A stretch of 64,000 nt of DNA from JADGHX01 sp037200125 (GCA_037200125.1 JBBCGS010000002.1:682001-746000); one strand, 5' to 3'; shown: positions 42,026 to 51,861, numbered from the stretch's first letter. Made by a program: numbers and translations. Notes: a model not told the origin generated them from the sequence alone.

Positions 42026-42144
42026 GGTCGCCCCCTTCTTCTTTGCTTCGACGTCCCTGTTCCCCTCGGCCGATGATCGCACAACCCCCGCGATCGTGGG
42101 GATCGGGAGTCGTCCGGGAAAGTCGGTTTCGGTCGGAGCGTTCG

Positions 42145-42765
42145 CTAGTGCGAGAGGGCTTGCCAGAGCAGCATCGCGGCAAGGGCGATCATCGTCAGGC
42201 CCACGAGCGTGTCGAGCTTCCGCCACGCCGTCGGGCGCGCGAACACGGGGCCGAGCAGCCGCGCGCCGAAACCCAGGCCGGTGAACCAGACCGCGCTTGC
42301 GCACGCGGCGCCCCCGACGAACGCGATGCGACCGTCCATGGCCTGCCGGGCGCCCACGGTGCCCATCAGCAGCACGGTGTCGAGATACACGTGCGGATTG
42401 AGGAACGTGAATCCGGCCGCCTGCGCCAACACCTTGCGCAGCGAAAGGCGTTCGCTGCCCGCGCCGGGCCGCAGGGTCCGTGGCTTCATCGCGCGCCGAA
42501 TGGCGTGAATCCCATACCACAACAGGAACGCTCCACCCGCCACCGTCAAGGAAGTCGTGAGCCCCGGCGCCTCGCCCAGCAACCTGGCGAGACCCGCAAC
42601 GCCGGCGGCGATCAGCACGAAGTCCGCCAAAATACAGAAGACGACGGTGGGCGCCACATGCTCCCGGCGTATTCCTTGCCTGAGGACAAAGGCGTTCTGT
42701 GCGCCGATCGCTACGATCAACGTCGCGCACAACGCAAAGCCCGTGGTAAATGCGGCGGGAAACAT
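42145..42765 (-). CDS. argO: LysE-family amino-acid exporter (ArgO-like)
   Basis: A 206-residue exporter with six predicted helices and the LysE/ArgO segments FALCATLIVAIGAQNAFVLRQG and GFTFLNPHVYLDT. In E. coli ArgO exports arginine and canavanine. It is divergent from an ArgP-like LysR regulator across 74 bases, the same arrangement as in known argO/argP or lysE/lysG pairs, so it is probably activated by that regulator when basic amino acids accumulate. Confidence 0.92.
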   Translation of the reverse strand: MFPAAFTTGFALCATLIVAIGAQNAFVLRQGIRREHVAPTVVFCILADFVLIAAGVAGLARLLGEAPGLTTSLTVAGGAFLLWYGIHAIRRAMKPRTLRPGAGSERLSLRKVLAQAAGFTFLNPHVYLDTVLLMGTVGARQAMDGRIAFVGGAACASAVWFTGLGFGARLLGPVFARPTAWRKLDTLVGLTMIALAAMLLWQALSH

Positions 42766-42839
42766 GCGCTCACGGTGCTGGCCGGCACGGGGTTAGTCCA
42801 TTTAAACTTCCTTCACATCGTTAACTATCTCTTAATCCC
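42766..42839. promoter_or_regulatory. Divergent argO/argP promoter region
   Basis: A 74-base, AT-richer stretch (containing TTTAAAC and TTAACTATCTCTTAAT) between divergent starts. It should hold both promoters and the LysR-type operator; exact sites cannot be fixed by eye. Confidence 0.5.
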
Positions 42840-43736
42840 ATGCTCGACTACCCAGCGCTCGCCGCCGTCGCCACCGTCGTCCAGGAAGGCAGTTTCGAGC
42901 GTGCCGCGCGGGTGCTGAATGTCACGCCGTCGGCCATTTCCCAGCGCATCAAGCTGCTCGAAGAGCGGCTCGGCGCCGTGCTGGTCGCGCGCGGGCAACC
43001 CTGTACCGCGACCGATACGGGTCGGCTGCTTTGCCGGCACATCGAGCAGGTCGGCATGCTGGAGCAGGATCTGCGCGGCGCGCTGCCCAGTCTCTCGCAA
43101 CCGGGCAACGCCGGCGAGCGCGTCACACTGCGCGTGGCGGTGAACGCGGACAGCCTCGGCACGTGGTTCATCGAAGCCATCGCGGCCTTCCGCGAAACGG
43201 AAGATGTGCTGCTCGATGTGTCTCTCGATGACCAGGAGCACACCGTCAACTTGCTGAGGTCGGGGCACGTGCTGGCGGCGGTAACGGCGATCGCTCAGCC
43301 TGTGCAGGGTTGTAACAGCACGGCTCTTGGTCGAATGACCTACGTCGCCGTCGCGAATCCGGCATTCATCAAGAAATACTTTCGGGACGGAGTGAGCGCC
43401 GCAACGCTCGCGCGGACGCCGGCGCTAACCTTCAACCGCATCGACCGACTGCAGGCGCTGTGGATTCGTCGGGTTTGCCGTCGCGACATCGAAACGCCGT
43501 CGCACTGGCTGCCGTCGACGCAGGCATTCATCGACGGCACGGTCGCGGGGATCGGGTGGGGCATGAATCCGCTGTCACTCGTGCGCGAGCATCTCGAAGC
43601 CGGCACGCTCGTCGAGCTCATGCCGGGCAAACGTCTGCCGGTACCGCTGTACTGGCAACACAGCAGGCTTCAGGTGCCGATGCTCGCGCGACTGACAAAA
43701 GCCGTGATCGGCACGGCCAAAGCCACACTCGGCTGA
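42840..43736 (+). CDS. argP: LysR-family regulator ArgP/LysG-like
   Basis: A 298-residue LysR-type regulator. The N-terminal winged HTH reads LDYPALAAVATVVQEGSFERAARVL followed by VTPSAISQRIKLLEERLG, the ArgP/IciA consensus. The C-terminal effector domain begins around residue 95 (LRVAVNADSLGTWFIEAI), also characteristic of ArgP, and should bind lysine or arginine. It is divergently paired with the exporter gene. Confidence 0.92.
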   Translation: MLDYPALAAVATVVQEGSFERAARVLNVTPSAISQRIKLLEERLGAVLVARGQPCTATDTGRLLCRHIEQVGMLEQDLRGALPSLSQPGNAGERVTLRVAVNADSLGTWFIEAIAAFRETEDVLLDVSLDDQEHTVNLLRSGHVLAAVTAIAQPVQGCNSTALGRMTYVAVANPAFIKKYFRDGVSAATLARTPALTFNRIDRLQALWIRRVCRRDIETPSHWLPSTQAFIDGTVAGIGWGMNPLSLVREHLEAGTLVELMPGKRLPVPLYWQHSRLQVPMLARLTKAVIGTAKATLG

Positions 43737-43793
43737 AGCGTAGTGCCCGGCAGCGGGCGTGCTACTCCAGTGGCGCCGAGACGCGCGATCCCG

Positions 43794-44627
43794 TCAGAGT
43801 TTGGCTTTCGCCTTCGCAGCTCGCTGCGCGACGCGTTCATCACCGAGCCGTGTGGCCGCGTACCGCTGGAACCGCTCCGTCGGGCCGCGCCACTCGAGCT
43901 CATCGACGTTCGCGAACAACGCCGCATCCGTGCGCAACGTCGCGAGCTTCTTGAACAGCAGCGCGTTCGCCCGGCGCTCACCCTCCAGCACATTCTCCGG
44001 AAACCGCTCCAGCGGCCCATGGCGCGACACGAGCCGCGCGGCGCTCACCTTGCCTATCCCGTCCAGACCGGGGTAACCGTCAGCCGTATCGCCGACGAGC
44101 GCAAGGAAATCCGGGATGAGCGGCGGATCCACGCCGAACTTCGCCTTCACGCCTTCCGCATTCCGGATGGCCTGGGATTTACGGTCGACCTGCACGACAC
44201 GATCACCCCGCACGCATTGAGCGAGGTCCTTGTCCGGCGTCCAGATGGAAACCTTTTCCACGCGCGGATCGCGGGCCGCGAGGGTCGCCGCCGAAGCCAG
44301 CGCGTCGTCGGCCTCCAGCTCGACCATCGGCCACACGGCAACGCCCATCGCGGCCAGGGCTTCCTCGAGCGGGTGAAACTGCGCCATCAGCGCGGGGTCG
44401 ACCCCTTCGCCGGTTTTGTAGTCGGCCCAGAGCTCATTGCGGAACGACTCGATGACGTGATCCGTCGCCACCCCGAGGTGAGTAGCGCCCTCCTCGATCA
44501 TCTGCAGGCAGGTGTTGAGGACACCGACGACCGCGCCGAAAGGCTTGTCCTTGCCCTTGTTGAAGCGCCTCAAGCCGTAGAAGTGGCGGAAGAGCTCGTA
44601 GGTCCCGTCGATGAGGTGAACGATCAT
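43794..44627 (-). CDS. 5'-3' exonuclease / flap endonuclease-like protein
   Basis: A 277-residue protein equivalent to the 5' nuclease domain of DNA polymerase I, without the polymerase. Acidic metal ligands are visible in LIDGTYELF and ELEADDALAS, and a helix-hairpin-helix DNA-binding region in GDTADGYPGLDGIGKVSAARL. The upstream frame has no domain content, so ATG 44627 is used. It is divergent from the amidohydrolase gene, with the two 5' ends nearly touching. Expected role: removal of flaps or primers, or a repair function redundant with Pol I. Confidence 0.88.
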   Translation of the reverse strand: MIVHLIDGTYELFRHFYGLRRFNKGKDKPFGAVVGVLNTCLQMIEEGATHLGVATDHVIESFRNELWADYKTGEGVDPALMAQFHPLEEALAAMGVAVWPMVELEADDALASAATLAARDPRVEKVSIWTPDKDLAQCVRGDRVVQVDRKSQAIRNAEGVKAKFGVDPPLIPDFLALVGDTADGYPGLDGIGKVSAARLVSRHGPLERFPENVLEGERRANALLFKKLATLRTDAALFANVDELEWRGPTERFQRYAATRLGDERVAQRAAKAKAKL

Positions 44628-44673
44628 GCGCGCGGATTCTACCGGACACGTTATATCCGTGAGATGTGGCAGA

Positions 44674-45462
<789 letters not shown>

Positions 45463-45501
45463 CATGCCCTCAATGATCGCCTCCCCAAGAACTCGCCTCG
45501 C

Positions 45502-46254
45502 ATGACGTACTGTGTTGGGGTGCTACTGCCTGGTGGCGTCGTTCTCGCTTCGGATTCCCGCACGAACGCAGGCGTCGACAACATCGCTACGTTCTGCAAG
45601 ATGACGGTATTCGAGCGGGAGGGCGATCGCTCGATCGTACTGCTCAGCTCTGGCAACCTCGCAGGCACACAAGCCGTGATCAGCCTGCTGAAGCAACGCG
45701 CGGATGACGCCAGCGCGACCGGTGGCATCTACAAAGCGCGCACGATGTTCGATGTTGCCACGCTCGTTTCAGACGCCGTCCGCGACACCGAACGGCGCGA
45801 TGGCGAGCATCTCGCCCGCAGCCACAACCCGTTCAACGCCTCGTTCATCATCGGTGGGCAGATCAAGGGTGAGCCGGTGCGGCTGTTCCGCACGTTTGCG
45901 GAAGGTAATTTCATCGAGGCCGGCCGTGACACGCCCTTCTTCCAGACGGGCGAAGCGAAGTACGGCAAACCGATTCTGGATCGCGTGATCAGCCCCAACA
46001 CGTCGCTCAGCGACGCGATCAAATGCGTGCTGGTGTCGTTCGACTCCACCATGCGCAGCAATCTTTCCGTGGGCATGCCGATCGATCTCGCCTACTACGA
46101 GCGCGACCGGCTGAAGCTCGCCGCCCGTTACCGCTTCGCGCCCGGCGACCCCTACTTCACCGAGCTGAGCAAGCAGTGGAGCGAAGGCGTGCGCACCGTG
46201 TTCCGGCAGTTGCCGGACGTCGCCATGGACGCTTCGGACGCGCACGCGCCCTGA
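45502..46254 (+). CDS. Anbu (ancestral beta-subunit) proteasome-like peptidase
   Basis: A 250-residue member of the Ntn-hydrolase proteasome superfamily. Removal of Met1 exposes Thr2 (MTYCVGVLLPGGVVLASDSRTN) as the nucleophile. A typical SRTNAG and an internal GGQIKGEPVRLF strand follow, then a long C-terminal helix region (DPYFTELSKQWSEGVRTVFR). Anbu forms helical or open-ring assemblies; its physiological substrates are unresolved. Two transglutaminase-like genes follow on the same strand, the known Anbu neighbourhood, but the alpha-E and circularly permuted ATP-grasp genes that usually complete it are not in this window. Confidence 0.92.
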   Translation: MTYCVGVLLPGGVVLASDSRTNAGVDNIATFCKMTVFEREGDRSIVLLSSGNLAGTQAVISLLKQRADDASATGGIYKARTMFDVATLVSDAVRDTERRDGEHLARSHNPFNASFIIGGQIKGEPVRLFRTFAEGNFIEAGRDTPFFQTGEAKYGKPILDRVISPNTSLSDAIKCVLVSFDSTMRSNLSVGMPIDLAYYERDRLKLAARYRFAPGDPYFTELSKQWSEGVRTVFRQLPDVAMDASDAHAP

Positions 46255-46385
46255 AATGAGGCGGCGGCCGCGGCCACCGCACCGACCTTCCGGTCGGTCC
46301 GCCAAACGCCGATCGGGACGGAACACCGCCGACCAGCACACGTTGAAATCCACGCACCGCCCCCGCGCGCGTGCCCGGAGGTCTG

Positions 46386-47222
46386 GTGCACATTCGATTC
46401 GGATACGAGCTGCTCTTTCGTTGCCCGCAACCCACGCCGATGCTTCTTACGCTGCACGCGCATTACACGCGCAGCAGCCACCTGCTTCGTCGGGACGACC
46501 TGCTCACCAACCCCGCGGTGCCGCTGACGCTGTACCGGGATGGCTTCGGCAACTGGGTGACGAGACTCGTGGCGCCCGCAGGGCCGATTCAAATCACGAC
46601 CGATGCGGTGATCTGGGACTCGGGTGCGTACGATCCGATCGTGCTGACCGCCGAACAGCACCCGGTCGAGTCTCTGCCCGAAGAGACCCTCGTGTATCTG
46701 CTCGGCAGTCGCTACTGCGACACCGACAACCTGTCCAAGATCGCCTGGAAGATGTTCGGTGGTGGCGCGGCGTCCGGGTGGCATCGCGTGCAGGCCGTGT
46801 GTGACTTCGCGAATCGCCACATCAAATTTGGATACGAGTTCGCACGCCCGACCAAGACCGCGTCGGAAGCGTTCAACGAAGGCACCGGCGTCTGCCGCGA
46901 CTATGCGCACCTCGCCATTGCCCTGTGCCGATGCCTGAACATCCCGGCCCGATATTGCACCGGCTATCTTGGCGATATCGGCGTGCCGCCGAACGCCGCG
47001 CCGATGGACTTCGCCGGTTGGTTCGAAGCCTACATCGGTGGACGGTGGTACACCTTCGACCCGCGCAACAACGCGCCCCGCATCGGGCGCATCCTGATCG
47101 CGCGCGGGCGCGACGCGGCCGATGTCGCGATCAGCACGACGTTCGGCCCCAATGTGCTGGAAAGCTTCCGCGTGTGGACCGACGAAGTGCCGGCGGTCGC
47201 TCCCGTGGCGGCGCCGGCGTGA
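46386..47222 (+). CDS. Transglutaminase-like protein, Anbu-associated (first)
   Basis: About 278 residues from GTG 46386, which has GGAGG just ahead; ATG starts are absent in the right place. It has an N-terminal beta-rich domain (HIRFGYELLFRCPQPTPM) and a transglutaminase/cysteine-peptidase core with nucleophile Cys in GTGVCRDYAHLAIALCR. The strand normally carrying the catalytic His reads MDFAGWFEAYIGGRWYTFD, so the His is not at its usual place, while the following Asp is kept. Its stop overlaps the next start (GTGA). It may be a peptide-tailoring partner of Anbu or a non-catalytic homologue. Confidence 0.88.
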   Translation: MHIRFGYELLFRCPQPTPMLLTLHAHYTRSSHLLRRDDLLTNPAVPLTLYRDGFGNWVTRLVAPAGPIQITTDAVIWDSGAYDPIVLTAEQHPVESLPEETLVYLLGSRYCDTDNLSKIAWKMFGGGAASGWHRVQAVCDFANRHIKFGYEFARPTKTASEAFNEGTGVCRDYAHLAIALCRCLNIPARYCTGYLGDIGVPPNAAPMDFAGWFEAYIGGRWYTFDPRNNAPRIGRILIARGRDAADVAISTTFGPNVLESFRVWTDEVPAVAPVAAPA

Positions 47223-48079
47223 TCTTCAACGTCGCGTGCGAAATCGACTATGAGATTCGGTTTCCGTCGACGCTCATCCTGAGCGTGCACGCCCAGCGCA
47301 ATAGCGCGCAGGTCGTGCTCGAGGAGCAGTTCTCGATCACGCCCAAAGTGACGTTCAGCGAATTTCTCGCCGAGGGCTCCGGCAACCGGTTCGTGCGAGT
47401 GCAGACCGGGAAGAGAAAGAAACTCTCCGTTCGTTACACCGCCTCCGTCGACTGCGACTACCAGTTGCTCGCCGCGAAAAAGCTGGCGGCGACGCCGGTC
47501 GCCGCGATGACGGCCGACGAGTTGCAGTACCTGTTCCCGAGTCGCTATTGCCAGTCCGATCGCCTGGGCCGGCTGGCCTGGGATCTGTTCGGCAAGATCG
47601 ACGGCGCGCACGCGCAGGTCGTAGCGATTACCGACTGGATTCACTCGAACGTGGAGTACCTGCGCGGGAGCACGAATCCGGAGACTTCCGCCTACGACAC
47701 GGTGACGCAACGAACCGGCGTGTGTCGGGATTTTGCGCACCTCGGCATCGCACTGTGTCGCGCGCTGAACATTCCGGCGCGCTACTTCACCGGCTACGCC
47801 TACCAGCTCGACCCGCCCGACATGCACGCGTGCTTCGAATGCTTCATCGGTGGCAGCTGGATGATCTTCGATGCCACTCGCCTGGCTCACCTCAATGGCC
47901 TCGTGCGCGTCGGCATCGGACGCGATGCGGCCGACGCGGCCGTCGCCAGCATCTTCGGCGGCGCGCTGTGCCGGAACATGGTCATCGATTGCCAGCTTGC
48001 GGCGGGCCAGAAGTTCAGCCCCGTCGGGCGCAGGCAACTGGGTCGGCACGCGGTGAAATTGCCGAGCGGCAACGGCTGA
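47219..48079 (+). CDS. Transglutaminase-like protein, Anbu-associated (second)
   Basis: A 286-residue paralogue of the preceding protein, beginning at GTG 47219 within the ATG-less overlap. N-terminal domain IFNVACEIDYEIRFPSTLIL; the core contains Cys in RTGVCRDFAHLGIALCR, His in MHACFECFIGG and Asp in FDATRL, a complete Cys-His-Asp triad. It is therefore the more likely active enzyme of the two. The last 40 residues (CQLAAGQKFSPVGRRQLGRH) are basic. It closes the Anbu gene cluster and is convergent to the YVTN propeller gene. Confidence 0.88.
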   Translation: MIFNVACEIDYEIRFPSTLILSVHAQRNSAQVVLEEQFSITPKVTFSEFLAEGSGNRFVRVQTGKRKKLSVRYTASVDCDYQLLAAKKLAATPVAAMTADELQYLFPSRYCQSDRLGRLAWDLFGKIDGAHAQVVAITDWIHSNVEYLRGSTNPETSAYDTVTQRTGVCRDFAHLGIALCRALNIPARYFTGYAYQLDPPDMHACFECFIGGSWMIFDATRLAHLNGLVRVGIGRDAADAAVASIFGGALCRNMVIDCQLAAGQKFSPVGRRQLGRHAVKLPSGNG

Positions 48080-48126
48080 CCCCACGGGGCCGATCTTCTG
48101 TCCGGCACGCTCGATACCCGCGTGTA

Positions 48127-48825
48127 TCAGTGCGACGGCCGGCTCGCCACGGCAATACCCCACGGCCCGCTGGCAACGGGAATCGTGGCGATCACTTTGA
48201 ACGAATCCGCATCGATGACGGAGACATCGTTCGACGGTCCGTTGGCCGAAAAGATGCGCCGCCCATCGGGGCTCACCGCGAGTCCCCACGGCCGCGTCCC
48301 CACCGTCACCTCGCGCAGGACCTTGTCGATGCGCGTGTCCACGTGGATGACCTGCCTGCCGAGCCCGGTGCTGAGGTAGAGCGACCGGCCGTCCGGCGAA
48401 ATCACCGCATCCATCGGGCGCATCACCTCGCCTTCCAGCTGGATCGTTCCAATGATCCCGAGCTTCTGCGTGTCGATGATCGTGATGCTCCCATCGAGCT
48501 CGCCCGGCACATACGCCTTTGCGCCGTCTGGCGTGAAGGCGACCGCGCGCGGACGCATGCCTACCTTGATCCGCGTGAGCACGCGATTGCCGCTCAGCGC
48601 AACGAACAGCGACTTGCCATCCGCGCTCGCCTCGATGCCGCGCGGGCGTTTGCCCAGCGGCACCGTGGCTTCGACCTTCAGCGTCGAACCGCTGATCAGC
48701 GAGAGGTCTCCGGAGATCTCGTTGGTTACGTAAATTTCATAGGACGGATCCGGCGCCCAGGCGGAAGCGCTCAACCAGGCGGCGATCAGGGAGGCCGCGC
48801 CGAATGCGGTCAATACTCGACGCAC
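48127..48825 (-). CDS. YVTN-repeat beta-propeller protein, periplasmic
   Basis: A 232-residue protein from GTG 48825, with a signal peptide (VLTAFGAASLIAAWLSASAWA) and a series of YVTN/NHL-type repeats (YEIYVTNEISGDLSLI, PRAVAFTPDGAKAYVP, PWGLAVSPDGRRIFSAN). It resembles beta-propellers found in PQQ-dependent catabolism clusters, whose role is unknown. The start lies within the end of the upstream PqqD-like gene (16-base overlap), showing translational coupling. Confidence 0.85.
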   Translation of the reverse strand: MRRVLTAFGAASLIAAWLSASAWAPDPSYEIYVTNEISGDLSLISGSTLKVEATVPLGKRPRGIEASADGKSLFVALSGNRVLTRIKVGMRPRAVAFTPDGAKAYVPGELDGSITIIDTQKLGIIGTIQLEGEVMRPMDAVISPDGRSLYLSTGLGRQVIHVDTRIDKVLREVTVGTRPWGLAVSPDGRRIFSANGPSNDVSVIDADSFKVIATIPVASGPWGIAVASRPSH

Positions 48826-49205
48826 ACCGGTATCTGGAACGATCGGACGACGGGCAGCTTCAGATCGACGACCCAGCTGCGGGCGCGCGCCGCATCCAGG
48901 AAGGGATCGAGAAACGCGCAGGACTGGGAATACCCCAGCGCTTGCAGCTGGAGCTGAATTTCGGCACGGCTGTGTCGCCCATTGCACAGCCTCAGAATGG
49001 CGGCGGCGCCCTCACTCAGCGGAATGGAGCCGTCCGGCAAATGCAGCATGTGCAGGCCGGCGTCGATCCGGCCGGAGACGCATTCCACCCTCCCGCCCGG
49101 GACCAGAAGCGGAGCGCCCTGTTGCAGGCTCGGTTGGTTTTTCACGAAGAGCACTCCAGCGGGCGGAAAGTCCGAGACTTTCACACTCGCTGGAGGCCTG
49201 ACCAC
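48810..49205 (-). CDS. PqqD-like protein (PQQ peptide-chaperone family)
   Basis: A 131-residue protein whose central part, PLSEGAAAILRLCNGRHSRAEI, matches the winged-helix core of PqqD, the chaperone that presents the PqqA peptide to PqqE. An N-terminal strand region (VKVSDFPPAGVLFVKNQP) and a C-terminal extension (SWVVDLKLPVVRSFQIPVCVEY) are not typical of PqqD. No pqqA, B, C or E gene is near. GTG 49205 is chosen because GGGAG lies just ahead of it. It may serve another RiPP-like pathway or modulate PQQ supply for the enzyme at 55724-57910. Confidence 0.7.
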   Translation of the reverse strand: MVRPPASVKVSDFPPAGVLFVKNQPSLQQGAPLLVPGGRVECVSGRIDAGLHMLHLPDGSIPLSEGAAAILRLCNGRHSRAEIQLQLQALGYSQSCAFLDPFLDAARARSWVVDLKLPVVRSFQIPVCVEY

Positions 49206-49244
49206 GGAGAAACTCCCGAATCGATCGGTACTTTCTTCCCGATG

Positions 49245-51779
49245 CTACTTGCCGAACGAGTAGCGGACACCGACCCAGTACGAGCGTGGCGCGCCCGGTG
49301 AGTAGAACGTCGAGCCGAGCAACGGCCGCTCGCCATCGACGATCGGGCCGGCGAACGGACGGGACACGAAATTGCCGGCGGCGTTGAAGCCGGTCGAGCC
49401 GAGCTGCGCGGCCGAGTAGTATTCGCGATCGAACAGGTTGTTCACCTGCGCGAATAGCGTGAGCGCCGCTATTGGCAGGTAGTCGACGCCCAGATTCGCA
49501 ACCGTGTAGCCGCCCGTCTTGCCCGGCCCGATATAGAACACACCATCCGGCTCGTGCTCGTTGTTCTCGTTGCCGCGCGCGTAGCTACCCGCAATCGTGA
49601 TCACGTCCGCGTTGATCGTGAGCCGCGGGAGGACGTGCCACGCACCGAACGCCTTGAAGATATGCCGCGGCGTGAGCGGGATGCGATCCCCCGAATGCAC
49701 ATCGATCGTGCCTTCGAAGCCCGCGCCCTCCTCGTTGGTGCTGTTGCCCTCGCCGAGCACTTCTTCTTCCGAGCGATAGGTGGCGTCGAGGAAGGTGTAA
49801 TTCGCACCCACATCGAACGCGCCGAGGCGCGCATTCACGCCCGCCTCCGCGCCCTGCCGGCGCGTTTTGCCGAAGTTCTGGAAGAAGCCGAAGCCGGACG
49901 TGTCATCCGCCACGAACATGATGTCGTCGCGGTTATCGGCACGGAACACGCCGACGTTCCACGCGAGATTGTCCGAAGCGCGCCCGCGAACACCCGCCTC
50001 GAACGTACGCGTGATCACTTGGTCGAGCGGCGGATCACCCGCCATCGCGTTGGGCAGTTTGCAGGGATTCTCGGGATCGGCGCAGCCAAGCTCGATCGCC
50101 GACGGCGCGCGGCTACCTTCGTTGTATCCGAAGTACGCCGTGAGCGCGTCGCTCGGCGTCACCGTGATGCCCACCGCCGGATTGAAGCGCGAGAAGGTCT
50201 GCTTGCTGTCGAGCGAGCCAGGTCCACCGCCCGGCGTGAGGGCATCGGTATTGGTGATTTCGGAGTGATCGTAGCGACCCGAAAGAGTCAGGTGCACGAT
50301 CGGCGCCACGTCCCATGTGTCGGTGAAGTAGAGGCTGCGGACTTCGGTATCGCCGGTGAGATCGACACGCGCGTCGAACGCGTTTTCCGAATCCTGCGAA
50401 CCATCGGCAAAGGCGCCGGGACCCGTCACCGTCACGATGCCGCGATCCGGTGTGAGGTAGCCGAACTCCGAGGACTGCGTGAAATGCGCCGTGCTGTTGC
50501 TGAAAGCGCCACCCACCGTGAAACTATTCCGCCGATCGGCGAGCATCGACGAGAACGTCGCCTGCACCGAGAAGCCGCCGTCGTGCTGCTGCGTACCCGT
50601 CCTGTTCGCAAGTCCGTTGCACTTCTCGTTGGGTTCTTCGTTCGTGAGGATGTTCGCGACACAACGCCACTTCGGGAACGGCGTGTTGTCCTGCGTCTCG
50701 CCGCTCGTCGGGAAGCCGGTATAACCCGCCGCCGTCAAAGCCGCGCGCTCGCCCGCGCTCGGCTGATACAGCGACTCGCCGAGCGAGTCGTCGTTGATAT
50801 CGCCGTTGAAGGTCCGCGTCTTGATGTTCCGGTAGAACGCGTTGGCCGACAGCGTCACGACATCGCTGACTTTCTGGGACGCCGTGAGGTTGAACAGGTA
50901 CGCCTTGTTCTTGGTGTTGTCGGGCTTGGTGTAGACGCTGTCGTAGTCGCGACGAAGGAACTGAAGGTCCTGCAGGCCGTTGCCGGTGAGGTCCGTGTCC
51001 GCATAGGCGCCCGTCAGCGCGACATCGGTCGTGTCGTTGCGCCAGCCTACTTTGGCGAATGCCTGGCCGGCATCGGTCGGCGAGTCATCGCGCCAGCCAT
51101 CTTCCTTCAGCTTGTTCGCCGTGCCGTACCAATAGAAGCCGCTGTCGGTATGACCACCCCCTTCGAGCGTGATCTGGCGGCGACTATCCGAGCCGTAGTT
51201 CAGCTCGACGGAATACCCCGGATCGCTGAAGCCGTCTTTCGTCCGCAGCGAAAGCGCGCCGCCGAGTGTGTTGAGACCGAAAACCGGGTTCGAGCCCGGC
51301 ATCAGCGTCATCGTCGAGATCGCTTCGCGCGGAATCAGATCCCAGCTCACCACATCGCCGAACGGCTGATTGAGGCGCATGCCGTCCATGTAGACGGACA
51401 GGCCTTGGGGCGTGCCGAGCAATGGCGAAGCGGTGTAGCCGCGATAGTTGATATCCGGCTGCAGCGGGTTGTTCTGCACTTCATTCACGTAGACGCCGCC
51501 AAGCGTGCGATTCATGAAGCCGGTGAGATCCAGCGCGTGCGTGCGGTCGATGTCCTCGGCGGAAGCGGTTTGCACCGGCGCGGCGATGTCCGAACGATCC
51601 ACCTCGGCGCCGGGCAACGGGGCGGTCCCGACAACGACGACAGTCGCCAGAGGTCCTTCCGCGCGGGCATCGCTATCCGCCGCAACGGCGGTCAGCGAAA
51701 CGGCCGTCATGGCCGTGGTGGAAATAAACAGAGCGGCTCGGCGGGTAGATCGACTCACGATACGGATACCTGTAATCAT
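49245..51779 (-). CDS. TonB-dependent receptor associated with the PQQ/two-component cluster
   Basis: An 844-residue outer-membrane receptor: signal region up to about residue 32, a plug with VVVVGTAPLPGAEVDRSDIAAPVQTASAEDID and PDINYRGYTASPLLGTPQG, then a 22-strand barrel ending VGVRYSFGK. There is no STN domain. The plug style (PPQGLSVYMDGMRLNQPFGD) is shared with receptors for small organic ligands or metal complexes. ATG 51779 is preferred over longer in-frame starts that overlap the divergent histidine kinase gene. A dyad at 51845-51861 lies between the two divergent genes. The ligand may be PQQ, a lanthanide/calcium chelate or an alcohol-derived compound; none is proven. Confidence 0.92.
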   Translation of the reverse strand: MITGIRIVSRSTRRAALFISTTAMTAVSLTAVAADSDARAEGPLATVVVVGTAPLPGAEVDRSDIAAPVQTASAEDIDRTHALDLTGFMNRTLGGVYVNEVQNNPLQPDINYRGYTASPLLGTPQGLSVYMDGMRLNQPFGDVVSWDLIPREAISTMTLMPGSNPVFGLNTLGGALSLRTKDGFSDPGYSVELNYGSDSRRQITLEGGGHTDSGFYWYGTANKLKEDGWRDDSPTDAGQAFAKVGWRNDTTDVALTGAYADTDLTGNGLQDLQFLRRDYDSVYTKPDNTKNKAYLFNLTASQKVSDVVTLSANAFYRNIKTRTFNGDINDDSLGESLYQPSAGERAALTAAGYTGFPTSGETQDNTPFPKWRCVANILTNEEPNEKCNGLANRTGTQQHDGGFSVQATFSSMLADRRNSFTVGGAFSNSTAHFTQSSEFGYLTPDRGIVTVTGPGAFADGSQDSENAFDARVDLTGDTEVRSLYFTDTWDVAPIVHLTLSGRYDHSEITNTDALTPGGGPGSLDSKQTFSRFNPAVGITVTPSDALTAYFGYNEGSRAPSAIELGCADPENPCKLPNAMAGDPPLDQVITRTFEAGVRGRASDNLAWNVGVFRADNRDDIMFVADDTSGFGFFQNFGKTRRQGAEAGVNARLGAFDVGANYTFLDATYRSEEEVLGEGNSTNEEGAGFEGTIDVHSGDRIPLTPRHIFKAFGAWHVLPRLTINADVITIAGSYARGNENNEHEPDGVFYIGPGKTGGYTVANLGVDYLPIAALTLFAQVNNLFDREYYSAAQLGSTGFNAAGNFVSRPFAGPIVDGERPLLGSTFYSPGAPRSYWVGVRYSFGK

Positions 51780-51844
51780 TCGTCCGCGGAAAATCGCGGC
51801 GCCGGAAGTCTCCGGGAACGTGCAAGATCGCACCAGAGAGTCCT

Positions 51845-51861
51845 TCCCGGACATGTCGGGA
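51845..51861. promoter_or_regulatory. Bulged dyad in the receptor/kinase divergent region
   Basis: TCCCG-g-ACATGT-CGGGA is a near-perfect palindrome with one extra base. A related CCCGGTATGGG follows 10 bases later. Position suits an operator controlling the receptor and/or the sensor kinase. Confidence 0.4.
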
